Shown here in pieces: positions 9,596 to 18,210 of a stretch of 64,000 nucleotides of DNA. Where the stretch lies: positions 1 through 64,000 of the forward strand of contig JARGNZ010000006.1 in the NCBI GenBank assembly GCA_029209985.1. The letters run 5' to 3'. The DNA comes from Parvibaculaceae bacterium. Lineage in GTDB: Bacteria > Pseudomonadota > Alphaproteobacteria > Parvibaculales > Parvibaculaceae. The notes under the pieces are model-generated. The model was not told the DNA's origin. It worked only from the letters and a program-made list of their open reading frames with translations, and did not search any database. The position numbers were made by a program, and so were the translations under genes. Position 1 is the stretch's first letter. Every line of letters starts with the position of its first letter.

Positions 9596-10468
9596 TTACG
9601 CTGAGGGCACATCAATATTGTCAATGAGGCGGGGCTGACCGAGTTTGGCGGCAATGAGAGCACGGGCAGGCCCTTCCACACTGTTGCTGTCAAACGGTGC
9701 CAATGTCGTTGCATTCCGAATTTCCAAATAATCGGGAATAAATCCTAACTCTTTCAACTCGGCCATACCGTGTGCGCATAGTGCTTTGATGTCTGCTCCC
9801 TGTGCTGCCTTTTGTGCAGCTTCCTGTAGGATGCGATGGATGTGGGGGGCGGTGGCGCGTTCTGTCTCTGTTAGATAGATGTTGCGTGAAGACAGAGCCA
9901 AGCCATCAGGGTCGCGTGCGATGGGTGCGCCGATAATTTTTACCGGGAGGTTGAGGTCGCGCACCATGGTTTGAATGACAAGGAGTTGCTGATAATCCTT
10001 TTGTCCAAACAAAGCGACATCCGGTAAGCATGTGAGAAGTAGCTTAGCGACAACGGTTGCCACGCCTGCAAAGTGTGTGGGGCGCGAGAGACCCTCTAAG
10101 TGCGCTGTCACTCCTGAGAGGTTGATGGTTGTTGAAAACCCCTCCGGGTACATTTCACGGGCATTGGGTGCGAAAATGAGGTCGGCTTTTCCGACCAATT
10201 GTTTGGCATCTTCTGCTTCGGTGCGCGGGTAGGCATCGAAGTCTTCTCCGGGACCAAATTGTGTGGGATTGACGAATATGGAGACCACAACGTGGTCTGC
10301 GTGGGTGCGGCCTAAATCAACCAGTGAAATATGCCCGGAATGCAAGGCGCCCATGGTAGGCACTAATGCGACGGTTTCGCCCGCATCGCGCCACTTTTGC
10401 ACTGTCGCCCGTAGGTCTTGAATGGTGCGGGCAACGGGTAGCGCATAGCTGGTGGTGTCGAGGGGCAT
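9596..10468 (-). CDS. panC: pantothenate synthetase
   Basis: A 290-residue pantoate-beta-alanine ligase, making pantothenate from pantoate, beta-alanine and ATP for coenzyme A synthesis. Nucleotidyltransferase-fold signatures are all present: VPTMGALHSGHISLV (the HxGH motif) near residue 37, FVNPTQFGPGEDFDAYPRT near 66, LFGQKDYQQ near 150 and LSSRNIYL near 185. The ATG at 10468 has GGAG 5 bases upstream; a GTG two codons earlier overlaps that site and is less likely. It stands alone, convergent with the DUF1489 gene. The panB partner is not in the window. Confidence 0.96.
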   Translation of the reverse strand: MPLDTTSYALPVARTIQDLRATVQKWRDAGETVALVPTMGALHSGHISLVDLGRTHADHVVVSIFVNPTQFGPGEDFDAYPRTEAEDAKQLVGKADLIFAPNAREMYPEGFSTTINLSGVTAHLEGLSRPTHFAGVATVVAKLLLTCLPDVALFGQKDYQQLLVIQTMVRDLNLPVKIIGAPIARDPDGLALSSRNIYLTETERATAPHIHRILQEAAQKAAQGADIKALCAHGMAELKELGFIPDYLEIRNATTLAPFDSNSVEGPARALIAAKLGQPRLIDNIDVPSA

Positions 10469-10585
10469 ACTCACTCCAAACGTCTGATTGTCTTAAACAT
10501 ATTCGTCAGGGTCTCTACCATGACTTATAGGACGAGCATACTGTATGGCGCGTGGTGGCTCAATTGGCGTGTCGTATTTGGGTTG

Positions 10586-11314
10586 CTATCGCTTATCAGC
10601 TTTGCGGCAACACCCGCTATATACAGGGCCGTTTTTTAGAACAATTTGGATCTCATAGGGGTATTTAATATCTGACATGCCATCAGAACATTGATTGACC
10701 TTTTTGATGAGGGCAGTCACTGGGCGACGTGTGGAGACGACTTCTGCATCGATTGCCCAAATGCTTTGATTTTGCACGGGTGTTCGCGCTGGTTCCATGC
10801 GCAGTTCTAAGCGGCCTTCTGAGAGGCTGTCGAAGACGGTTAGGTAGTCGCGGATCAATACACCCCAAAAAGGTTCTGTGCCTGCACATGAGATAGGTTC
10901 TGGAAATACCCGGCCTTTTGGCTTGGAGGTTGAGCCGGTTATGTCATCGTCTGGTTTGGCCGCCCGAATAAGGAAATAACCATTGACCCAGCCAGTGACG
11001 TTGTTGAAGCGGACTTCGCGCCATATGTAGCCATTATGCGACATGGAGGCACCGGTTGCTTCAATGCCTTGGCCATTTGCAGGGATTTCGCCGACTTTAT
11101 CTGCGGCAGGGTCCGGGGCTGCGCGCATATTGAGGACGTCATCTGGGGTGACACGGGCTACGTTGAACAGGGGGATATCGTCGCGGGCTTGTGCGGGGAA
11201 GGCTGTTGTCCCAAGGCCGATCATAAGAACACATGCCATCAACCAGCGACTTGCGTGGCCGCCATAGGGCGCTGCCAAGATACCGAAGCTATATGCGCGA
11301 AGGCCGTGAAACAT
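10586..11314 (-). CDS. SH3-domain protein with COG3650-like C-terminal domain
   Basis: Predicted exported protein of 242 residues. An extended N-terminus leads to a hydrophobic segment ending at PAQA (about residue 44), probably a signal peptide; the ATG for MACVLM at residue 25 is another possible start. Then comes a bacterial SH3 domain (about 55-115, with LNMRAAPDPAADKVGEIP and GWVNGYFL), usually a cell-wall binding module. The last 100 residues carry FSCxGxEPFW-like ISCAGTEPFWGVLI, with DIKYPYEIQIVLKNG and a closing GCC, resembling the COG3650 family of uncharacterised envelope proteins. The pairing suggests a wall-associated protein, but no enzyme activity can be claimed. It is divergent from mipZ. 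Confidence 0.7.
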   Translation of the reverse strand: MFHGLRAYSFGILAAPYGGHASRWLMACVLMIGLGTTAFPAQARDDIPLFNVARVTPDDVLNMRAAPDPAADKVGEIPANGQGIEATGASMSHNGYIWREVRFNNVTGWVNGYFLIRAAKPDDDITGSTSKPKGRVFPEPISCAGTEPFWGVLIRDYLTVFDSLSEGRLELRMEPARTPVQNQSIWAIDAEVVSTRRPVTALIKKVNQCSDGMSDIKYPYEIQIVLKNGPVYSGCCRKADKR

Positions 11315-11519
11315 GATAGATAACCCCAAAGAGAATCACGGATGCCCCTTTGACACCGTGAACTGTTGTGCAAACGCCCAGTTTTTGGGCGAATGATCGA
11401 ATAAACTCATTTTGGCATAAATTTGGAAAGATTTTATTGAAACCAATGCATCTGAATTGAGTAACGTGATATTTGGCGGAACGCAGCATGCGATTCGACC
11501 ATTTAAGGACTGAAATACG

Positions 11520-12497
11520 ATGAGCGAAGAGACCAAGATGGATGAAGCTGGCAAGGAAACGCAGGCGCAAGGCGCCTCTTTGAGCGGATCTGCCGTTTTG
11601 CCTGAAGCCCGGTCTGAAAATACGCCGACAGAACAACAGGCACCTCCTGCTGCGCCGGTTGCGAAAGCGCCTTTGAAACGGGCGCATATTTTGGTGTTGG
11701 GCAATGAAAAGGGTGGCTCGGGCAAAACCACCACGGCCATGCATTTGGTCACTGGATTGCTGCATCAAGGCTACCGCGTTGGATCGATGGATTTGGATGG
11801 TCGCCAACAGTCCCTCACACGTTATGTGGAAAACCGACAGGCTTGGATGGAGCAAAATTCTGTTACTCTGCCGATGCCGATTCACACGGTAATTGCGCGC
11901 AGTGAACTGGATACCGTGAGCGCACGCGAAGCCGACGAGCGGGCGCGGTTTGAGTTTGAATTAGCAAAGCGGTTACAAGCGTGCGATGTGGTTTTATTGG
12001 ACTGTCCGGGTACGGATACGTTCTTGTCCCGATTGGGGCACACATGTGCGGATACGCTGTTGACGCCGATGAATGATAGTTTTGTGGACTTTGATTTGTT
12101 AGGCCGGATTGACCCGGAAAATTACGACATTCTAGGGCCAAGCGTTTATAGCGAAATGGTGTGGGATGCTCGTAAACGCCGCGCGATTTCGGGCGGGAGC
12201 ACCATTGATTGGATTGTGATGCGTAATCGCCTATCCACGTTGGATGCGAAAAATAAACGCCGCATTGAATACGTGGTTGAAGCTCTGTCGCAGCGCATTG
12301 GTTTCCGAACCGCGAAGGGCTTTGGGGAACGTGTTATCTTTAGGGAAATGTTCCCGTCTGGATTGACGTTGCTGGACTTGAAGGAAAAGGGCGTGGGGGC
12401 GCAAATGTCTATGTCGCATGTGGCGGCGCGGTCTGAAGTGCGGCAGTTGATGGAAGCTTTGGCATTGCCTTTAGGCGAGCCGTCTCATGTTATTTAG
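11520..12497 (+). CDS. mipZ: division plane positioning ATPase MipZ
   Basis: A 325-residue ParA/MinD-superfamily ATPase. After a low-complexity tail of about 55 residues comes HILVLGNEKGGSGKTTTAMH, the deviant Walker A, then MDLDGRQQSLTRYVENR and VVLLDCPGTD (switch II). These blocks, especially the DLDxRQ and YxENR positions, are those of alphaproteobacterial MipZ. In Caulobacter, MipZ forms a gradient from the ParB-bound origin and inhibits FtsZ assembly near the poles, so division occurs at midcell. The N-terminal acidic/proline tail is longer than in Caulobacter. The ATG at 11520 follows AAGGAC. The DnaJ-domain gene starts 48 bases downstream and may share its transcript. Confidence 0.92.
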   Translation: MSEETKMDEAGKETQAQGASLSGSAVLPEARSENTPTEQQAPPAAPVAKAPLKRAHILVLGNEKGGSGKTTTAMHLVTGLLHQGYRVGSMDLDGRQQSLTRYVENRQAWMEQNSVTLPMPIHTVIARSELDTVSAREADERARFEFELAKRLQACDVVLLDCPGTDTFLSRLGHTCADTLLTPMNDSFVDFDLLGRIDPENYDILGPSVYSEMVWDARKRRAISGGSTIDWIVMRNRLSTLDAKNKRRIEYVVEALSQRIGFRTAKGFGERVIFREMFPSGLTLLDLKEKGVGAQMSMSHVAARSEVRQLMEALALPLGEPSHVI

Positions 12498-12545
12498 GGT
12501 TGATCGGTAAGATCGACCTTTGGTTGAGGTGAAAGGACGTTAGCT

Positions 12546-13037
12546 GTGCCCATGTTGCTCTTAGGTGTGATTGTCCTGTGCTTTTTTCTTCTCGGCGTAA
12601 AATTATTTACATCTGGAAATCCAAAAGCGATGGCGACCTCCCTGCGGTGGGTTGGTGGCGGTGTGGCGACCCTCCTTGCGTTGTTTTTATTGTTGCGGGG
12701 CCAATTTGTAATCGCGCTGATGGTTGCTGGTTTCGCCCTTTGGTTGTTTACTGAGGGCAAATTTCGGCCTGCTATCTTTGATCTGTTTTCCCGTTTTTTG
12801 GGGATGCCAAATGGTGCAGGGCCCCAACCACGCCAACCTACTCGTTCAGATACGATGAGTGTGACCCAAGCGCGGGAGGTTTTGGATGTTCCTGCGGGGG
12901 CGGATGCTGAGACGATCAAGCAAGCGCATCATCGGTTGATGTTGAAGGTGCATCCTGATGTGGGTGGCAGTGATTTCTTGGCGGCTCAAATAAACCGTGC
13001 CAAACAAGTTTTGTTAGATGAGATCAAGGAACGCTAG
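12546..13037 (+). CDS. membrane-anchored DnaJ-domain protein
   Basis: A 163-residue protein with two or three N-terminal membrane helices (residues 1-20, 33-75) and a C-terminal J domain from about residue 100: TMSVTQAREVLDVPAGAD, then HHRLMLKVHPDVGGSDFLAAQINRAKQVLL. The HPD tripeptide that stimulates Hsp70 ATPase is intact. Small DnaJ proteins of this layout are common next to cell-cycle genes in alphaproteobacteria and resemble the mitochondrial Tim14/Pam18 type, but a partner is not known here. The start is a GTG at 12546 or the ATG two codons later. The gene ends in a CTAG shared with the stop codon of the convergent carboxypeptidase gene. Confidence 0.8.
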   Translation: MPMLLLGVIVLCFFLLGVKLFTSGNPKAMATSLRWVGGGVATLLALFLLLRGQFVIALMVAGFALWLFTEGKFRPAIFDLFSRFLGMPNGAGPQPRQPTRSDTMSVTQAREVLDVPAGADAETIKQAHHRLMLKVHPDVGGSDFLAAQINRAKQVLLDEIKER

Positions 13038-14758
13038 TCAATGCTGGCGTATTCCGGTGCAGCCCATCCGCTTGGGGGAATGGCGATGCAGCTGATGTTG
13101 GCTCTGGCAAGACGGCCACATGCATTGCGCGCTGTCGTTTCTGTATCAAAGCCACCGAAGCGGGAGCGATATAAGGTCAATTCATCTGTGAGGACTGGAA
13201 CTGTGATGGGTACCGCTGTGCGTAGTTCTGCTGGCGCAGCTGCCATGGCAGCACGAATGCTCTCGACTGCTTGGCTCGAGTCGGTGTAGGCACCGATCTG
13301 AATGATCCACGAATTTTCTGAAAAGAGCGGGCCTGATTTTCGTTTTGTTGGTGCTGGGCGCGCGCGGTTGGATAATTGGGCGTTGGCTGGTGCGCTGCGG
13401 CGTAGGGCGGGTTGGCTTGTGGACGCTGGCAGTTGGCGTGAGGCCATAGAGATGCTGCCGGTGGTCAGTGGATCGTCGGATGTTTGATTGGTTGGCGTAT
13501 CTAGGCGTTTGGTTTGGCCCGGCAGTGTGCTTCCAATATATTCTTTAAGGGGTACAGCGGCCTGTGCTGGACTGATAATGAGTTCGCCCATTTTCGACGT
13601 TGCCGCGCGTGCTTGTGCCAAGGCGTAAAACGCTTGTGCGCTCAGAGGTGCGTCAGCATTAGATTTTTCTGTGGGGGAGGCTAGGGGAATATTGTTTACT
13701 GCCATCGTTGGCACGGCGGCACTGCTTGGAGTTGGTTTGCCCATTTCTGCTGCAGCCAGCATTGCGACCGTTGGGGAGGCCATGTGGCCTGCTGGACGCT
13801 TGATTGGTTTTGGTGCTTTTGCCAGGCGGGTCCCACCTGGTGCGCGGGCAATGGCACGATGCAGGTGTTGGTCCAGTAAGGAGACCATTTGCCTGTCGCG
13901 AGACTTTGCCTTTTTGCCCCCTAAAACAACGGCGACAACATAGCGGTTATTGCGTTCCACAGCGGCGACTAGGTTGAAACCAGATGCCCGTGTATAGCCG
14001 GTCTTGATGCCGATGGTGCCATCGTATTTGCCGAGCAAGTTGTTGTGATTTTTATACTTGCGGCCTTTCCAGCGGAAGGACTTAGTTGAAAAGTAGTGAT
14101 ACAGGTCCGGGAAATCTGTCCGAATGGCGAGGCCCAATTTAGACATGTCGCGCGCTGTGGTGAGCTGGCGGCGATTAGGCAGGCCGGAGGCGTTCATAAA
14201 ACGAGTACGCGTCATGCCAAGCTCGCGGGCGCGACGGGTCATCTGTCGTGCGAAGGCAGACTCAGTCCCAGCCAAGTGCTCTGCCACAACGGTGGCGACA
14301 TCATTGGCGGATTTGGTCACAAGCGCTTTGATGGCTTCATCTACGCGAATTGTTTCGCCGCGTTTAAGGCCAAGACGGGAAGGGGCTTGGTGCGTGGCTC
14401 TGCGCGAGGTGCGCATACGGGTGCTCATGGTTACTTTGCGGTGCTCCAACGCATCAAACAGCATGTAGAGCGTCATGATCTTGGTCAATGATGCGGGATA
14501 ACGCTGTAGGTCTGCATTGCGGGAATGCAAAACTCTGCCTGTATGGGCATCCATCACCAACGCAGCATATTTGGGATTTGCTTGAACGGGCGTCGTCGTC
14601 ACACTGGCAACAAACACCGTGACGGCCAAAGCGAAGAAAGTGACAAGATTACGGACAACGCTTCGGCGCGTGGCATCGTTAGCGCGCGTGTTGGCGTGAT
14701 TCTGGAGCCTCATCATGGAAATCTGCTTGTATATTTTGCTCATGACCCTCATTGGCAT
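13034..14758 (-). CDS. D-alanyl-D-alanine carboxypeptidase with SPOR domain
   Basis: Penicillin-binding-protein-type peptidase S11 of about 574 residues. It trims the terminal D-Ala from peptidoglycan stem peptides in the periplasm. After a basic tail and one hydrophobic segment ending PVQA, the catalytic domain shows SxxK in PASLTKIM, SxN in TKSANDV and KTG in IGIKTGYTRASG. A long Pro/Ser/Ala-rich linker leads to a C-terminal SPOR domain (last 80 residues, SWIIQIGAYTDSSQA), which binds denuded septal glycan. So it probably works at the division site. The start is uncertain: 14758 has AGGGAAA upstream, but ATGs at 14743 and 14713 are also possible. The family is usually near 400-500 residues. 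Confidence 0.88.
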   Translation of the reverse strand: MPMRVMSKIYKQISMMRLQNHANTRANDATRRSVVRNLVTFFALAVTVFVASVTTTPVQANPKYAALVMDAHTGRVLHSRNADLQRYPASLTKIMTLYMLFDALEHRKVTMSTRMRTSRRATHQAPSRLGLKRGETIRVDEAIKALVTKSANDVATVVAEHLAGTESAFARQMTRRARELGMTRTRFMNASGLPNRRQLTTARDMSKLGLAIRTDFPDLYHYFSTKSFRWKGRKYKNHNNLLGKYDGTIGIKTGYTRASGFNLVAAVERNNRYVVAVVLGGKKAKSRDRQMVSLLDQHLHRAIARAPGGTRLAKAPKPIKRPAGHMASPTVAMLAAAEMGKPTPSSAAVPTMAVNNIPLASPTEKSNADAPLSAQAFYALAQARAATSKMGELIISPAQAAVPLKEYIGSTLPGQTKRLDTPTNQTSDDPLTTGSISMASRQLPASTSQPALRRSAPANAQLSNRARPAPTKRKSGPLFSENSWIIQIGAYTDSSQAVESIRAAMAAAPAELRTAVPITVPVLTDELTLYRSRFGGFDTETTARNACGRLARANISCIAIPPSGWAAPEYASID

Positions 14759-15226
14759 CTGCCGTTTCCCTTTTCGATGCCTGAACCTATTAAAGTACAG
14801 ATACACATTGCGTGCCAAGTAAGAGTTTGCTTTGACACGAAACTTTCTTGCCAGTGATACGACCCAGATGAGCAGGGCGATGCGCCAAACTTGATTTTTC
14901 CCACGGTGCTTCTCTGAAGTGTTTGATTTTGTGGGTTAAATCTGACTGTCTCACCATAGATCGAGGGGCTTACGATCTGGTTAATGGATTATGCTAATGA
15001 CAACGAAGGACGGCAGAAGACCGCAAGATTTGCCATAAACTTGGTTAAATCAGTTTCAGTGGCTGTTCTAAAATGAGCCAAGAGGCAAATTAGGGTGCAA
15101 AAACTGAAAATTTACAGGCCGCGATGGTGCGTTTTGTGCCAGGGGGGAGTATCAAATGGGCGTAGGTCGCAATATTATTTGATTTAAGACTTGGTCTGAA
15201 GCGGTCAATTCGTGAAGAGAAAATCT
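14759..15226. other. divergent intergenic region dacC-like/clpS
   Basis: About 470 bases between divergently transcribed genes, AT-richer than the flanks from 14930 on. It must hold the promoters of both genes. I see no convincing open frame, tRNA, terminator or long repeat, and no clear consensus promoter. Confidence 0.5.
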
Positions 15227-15673
15227 ATGACTATTATGCAGGGAACTATTGCATCGCGGGAGTTTGCGACCAATATTGCCGCTATGGAAAATTTACACAC
15301 TACATACGCTTCTTTCCCTCTTGCGGCTCTGCGAGCTGCTGGCAAGGAAGATGGAGACGATTTTGACGGGGGCGGTGGTTCTGAAACCGGCGTTATTACT
15401 CGGACAAAACCTAAAACGAGAAAACCTTCACTGTACAAGGTACTCATTTTGAACGACGATTACACACCGATGGAATTCGTCGTTCACATTCTGGAACAGT
15501 TTTTCAACAAAACACGTGAAGAAGCGACAGAGATTATGTTGCATGTTCATCAGAATGGTGTGGGGGTCTGCGGTGTCTTCACCTATGAAGTCGCCGAGAC
15601 AAAAGTTACTCAAGTGGTTGATTTTGCTCGTCAAAACCAACACCCTCTACAATGTACGATGGAGCGAGATTAG
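15227..15673 (+). CDS. clpS: ATP-dependent Clp protease adaptor ClpS
   Basis: A 148-residue ClpS. It delivers N-degron substrates (bulky hydrophobic N-termini) to ClpAP. The core from about residue 58 is canonical: [27 protein letters not shown] with the NDD/TPMEFV pocket, then [29 protein letters not shown]. The roughly 55 residues before it, with an acidic and glycine-rich [12 protein letters not shown] stretch, are longer than usual for the family. The ATG at 15227 was chosen because AAGAGAA precedes it; a GTG at 15212 is in frame, and an ATG at 15284 would give a more typical length but has no ribosome site. clpA follows after 90 bases. Confidence 0.93.
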   Translation: MTIMQGTIASREFATNIAAMENLHTTYASFPLAALRAAGKEDGDDFDGGGGSETGVITRTKPKTRKPSLYKVLILNDDYTPMEFVVHILEQFFNKTREEATEIMLHVHQNGVGVCGVFTYEVAETKVTQVVDFARQNQHPLQCTMERD

Positions 15674-15762
15674 ACTATTTTGCAAGGGGCTGAAATTGGG
15701 GTTGGAAATCTTGGGGATGGATAACCATATACTTAAAAAGTCATGAGAACAGGAAGACACCA

Positions 15763-18156
15763 TTGCCGTCATTGTCAAGCAGCCTTGAAGAGAGCCTCCA
15801 CCGCGCACTGGCCCACGCCAATGAGCGCAAGCATGAATATGCAACCCTCGAACACCTTCTAATGTCTTTGTTGGATGACCAAGACGCATCTGCTGTGATG
15901 CGGGCTTGCAATGTTGATGTTGAGGCTTTGCAGCTTGAGTTAGAAAATTACATCGATAATGAATTATCCAATCTGATTGTTGAGGACGGTGAAGAAGCCA
16001 AGCCCACGGCAGGTTTTCAGCGGGTGATCCAACGGGCGGTCATTCATGTGCAATCTTCTGGCCGTGAAGAAGTGACCGGTGCCAATGTATTGGTGGCGAT
16101 GTTTGCGGAGCGTGAAAGCCACGCGGCGTTCTTCCTGCAAGAACAAGAGATGACCCGGTATGATGCCGTCAATTATATCAGCCACGGCATTGCCAAGCGG
16201 GCAGATATGAACGAAGTCCGTTCTGTGCGTGGTGCTGATGATGATACGCAAGACGGCGGGGGAGCTGAACAAGGCTCTGCGGGTGGTAAAGAGGGTTCTA
16301 CTGAGGCGCTTGATACTTATTGCGTCAACCTGAATGAAAAAGCTAAGACTGGAAAAATCGACCCGCTGATTGGCCGGACCAAAGAGGTTGAGCGGACCAT
16401 TCAAATTTTGTGTCGCCGGTCTAAAAACAACCCATTGTTTGTGGGCGACCCCGGTGTTGGCAAGACGGCCATTGCCGAAGGGTTGGCGCGTAAAATTGTG
16501 GACGGTGAAGTGCCAGCGGTTTTGGCAGATGCCACCATCTTCTCACTGGATATGGGAACCCTGCTTGCAGGCACTCGGTATCGTGGTGATTTTGAAGAGC
16601 GCATTAAGGCCGTGATTAAAGAGTTGGAAGACTATCCCGGGGCTGTCATGTTTATTGACGAAATCCACACCGTTATTGGTGCAGGGGCCACGAGTGGTGG
16701 GGCAATGGATGCGTCCAATTTGCTTAAACCGGCATTGGCGTCCGGGGCTTTGCGGTGCATGGGTTCTACGACTTATAAAGAATACCGTCAGCACTTTGAG
16801 AAAGACCGTGCTCTTGTGCGTCGGTTCCAGAAAATTGATGTGGCTGAGCCGTCATCTGCTGATGCAATCAAAATTCTAAAAGGTCTTAAGCCGTATTTTG
16901 AAGAGTTTCACAAATTGCGCTACACGCAAGATGCCATCAAAGTGGCCGTGGAGCTGTCGTCGAAATATATGCATGATCGGAAATTGCCTGATAAAGCCAT
17001 TGATGTGATCGATGAAGCGGGTGCAGCGCAAATGCTGAAACCTGAGTCAAAACGTAAAAAAACTATCGGTGTGAAAGAGGTTGAGGAAGTCGTCGCGACA
17101 ATGGCGCGCATCCCGGCCAAAACTGTTTCGCGCAATGATACTGAAAAACTGAAAGAGCTTGGGCCTGATTTGCAACGTGTTGTCTTTGGGCAAGATGCGG
17201 CGATTGATGCGCTCTCTGCGGCGATTAAGTTGGCCCGTGCTGGATTGCGGGAACCTGAAAAACCAATTGGGTCTTATCTCTTCTCAGGCCCAACGGGTGT
17301 GGGTAAGACAGAAGTCGCGCGTCAACTGGCCGATGTTTTGGGCGTTGAGATGCTGCGGTTTGATATGTCTGAATATATGGAGCGGCACACGATCTCTCGT
17401 TTGATTGGAGCACCTCCGGGATATGTGGGCTTTGACCAAGGGGGCTTGTTGACAGACGGCGTTGACCAGCACCCGCATTGTGTTTTGTTGTTGGATGAAA
17501 TTGAAAAGGCCCACCCAGAGCTATTCAATATTCTGCTGCAAGTCATGGACCATGGGAAACTGACAGATCACAACGGTAAGAAGATCGATTTCCGAAATGT
17601 GATCTTAATCATGACAACCAATGCAGGCGCAGCGGATATGTCTAAGGCGCCTATTGGGTTTGGACGCACCAAACGCTCAGGGGAGGATGAAGAGGCGATT
17701 AAACGTTTGTTCTCTCCAGAGTTTCGCAACCGCTTGGATGCAACCATTCCATTTGGTCATTTGCCGCCAGAGGTCATTACCAAAGTGGTGGAGAAATTTG
17801 TGCTGCAGCTTGAAGCACAATTGGCTGACCGTAATGTCACGATTGAGCTTACGACTGCGGCAGCGGAATGGCTGGCGAAAGAAGGCTATGACGAACAAAT
17901 GGGCGCACGGCCTTTGGCGCGGGTTATTCAGGAGAACATCAAGAAGCCTTTGGCCGATGAAGTTTTGTTTGGTCGGTTGGTAAAAGGTGGCGTTGTACAA
18001 GTAGTTGTGACGGATGAAGGCACGCTTGGGTTTGAATTTCCAACCCCACCGGCACCGCCTAAGCGCCAAAGCAAAGGGTCAACGGGTCCAAAGGACGGCG
18101 GCCCTTCTGATGGCGGGGGCGGCAGCGTTCCGAAGGTTCCCCTGCTTGTCGATTGA
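15763..18156 (+). CDS. clpA: ATP-dependent Clp protease ATP-binding subunit ClpA
   Basis: A 797-residue class 1 Clp/Hsp100 unfoldase that feeds substrates to ClpP. The N-domain (1-145, LHRALAHANERKHEYATLEHLL) binds ClpS. AAA-1 has Walker A GDPGVGKTAIAEG and Walker B VMFIDEIHTVIGAG; AAA-2 has GPTGVGKTEVARQL, VLLLDEIEKAHPE and sensor ARPLARVIQ. The ClpP-binding loop lies in the second AAA domain. The start is TTG with AGGAAG 6 bases upstream; the family N-terminus MPSxSxSLExSLHRAL fits exactly from there. The last 40 residues are a glycine/proline-rich tail. It ends at a strong bidirectional-looking terminator. Confidence 0.97.
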   Translation: MPSLSSSLEESLHRALAHANERKHEYATLEHLLMSLLDDQDASAVMRACNVDVEALQLELENYIDNELSNLIVEDGEEAKPTAGFQRVIQRAVIHVQSSGREEVTGANVLVAMFAERESHAAFFLQEQEMTRYDAVNYISHGIAKRADMNEVRSVRGADDDTQDGGGAEQGSAGGKEGSTEALDTYCVNLNEKAKTGKIDPLIGRTKEVERTIQILCRRSKNNPLFVGDPGVGKTAIAEGLARKIVDGEVPAVLADATIFSLDMGTLLAGTRYRGDFEERIKAVIKELEDYPGAVMFIDEIHTVIGAGATSGGAMDASNLLKPALASGALRCMGSTTYKEYRQHFEKDRALVRRFQKIDVAEPSSADAIKILKGLKPYFEEFHKLRYTQDAIKVAVELSSKYMHDRKLPDKAIDVIDEAGAAQMLKPESKRKKTIGVKEVEEVVATMARIPAKTVSRNDTEKLKELGPDLQRVVFGQDAAIDALSAAIKLARAGLREPEKPIGSYLFSGPTGVGKTEVARQLADVLGVEMLRFDMSEYMERHTISRLIGAPPGYVGFDQGGLLTDGVDQHPHCVLLLDEIEKAHPELFNILLQVMDHGKLTDHNGKKIDFRNVILIMTTNAGAADMSKAPIGFGRTKRSGEDEEAIKRLFSPEFRNRLDATIPFGHLPPEVITKVVEKFVLQLEAQLADRNVTIELTTAAAEWLAKEGYDEQMGARPLARVIQENIKKPLADEVLFGRLVKGGVVQVVVTDEGTLGFEFPTPPAPPKRQSKGSTGPKDGGPSDGGGGSVPKVPLLVD

Positions 18157-18177
18157 GCGATATTGAGATGAATGTAA

Positions 18178-18206
18178 AACGGCGGCCCTGAGGCCGCCGT
18201 TTTTTA
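18178..18206 (+). terminator. intrinsic terminator after clpA
   Basis: AACGGCGGCC-ctga-GGCCGCCGTT, a perfect 10-bp stem with a 4-base loop followed by a T-run, 22 bases after the clpA stop. On the other strand an A-run becomes a partial T-run, so it may also end the convergent lipoprotein gene. Confidence 0.9.
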
Positions 18207-18210
18207 TGGG

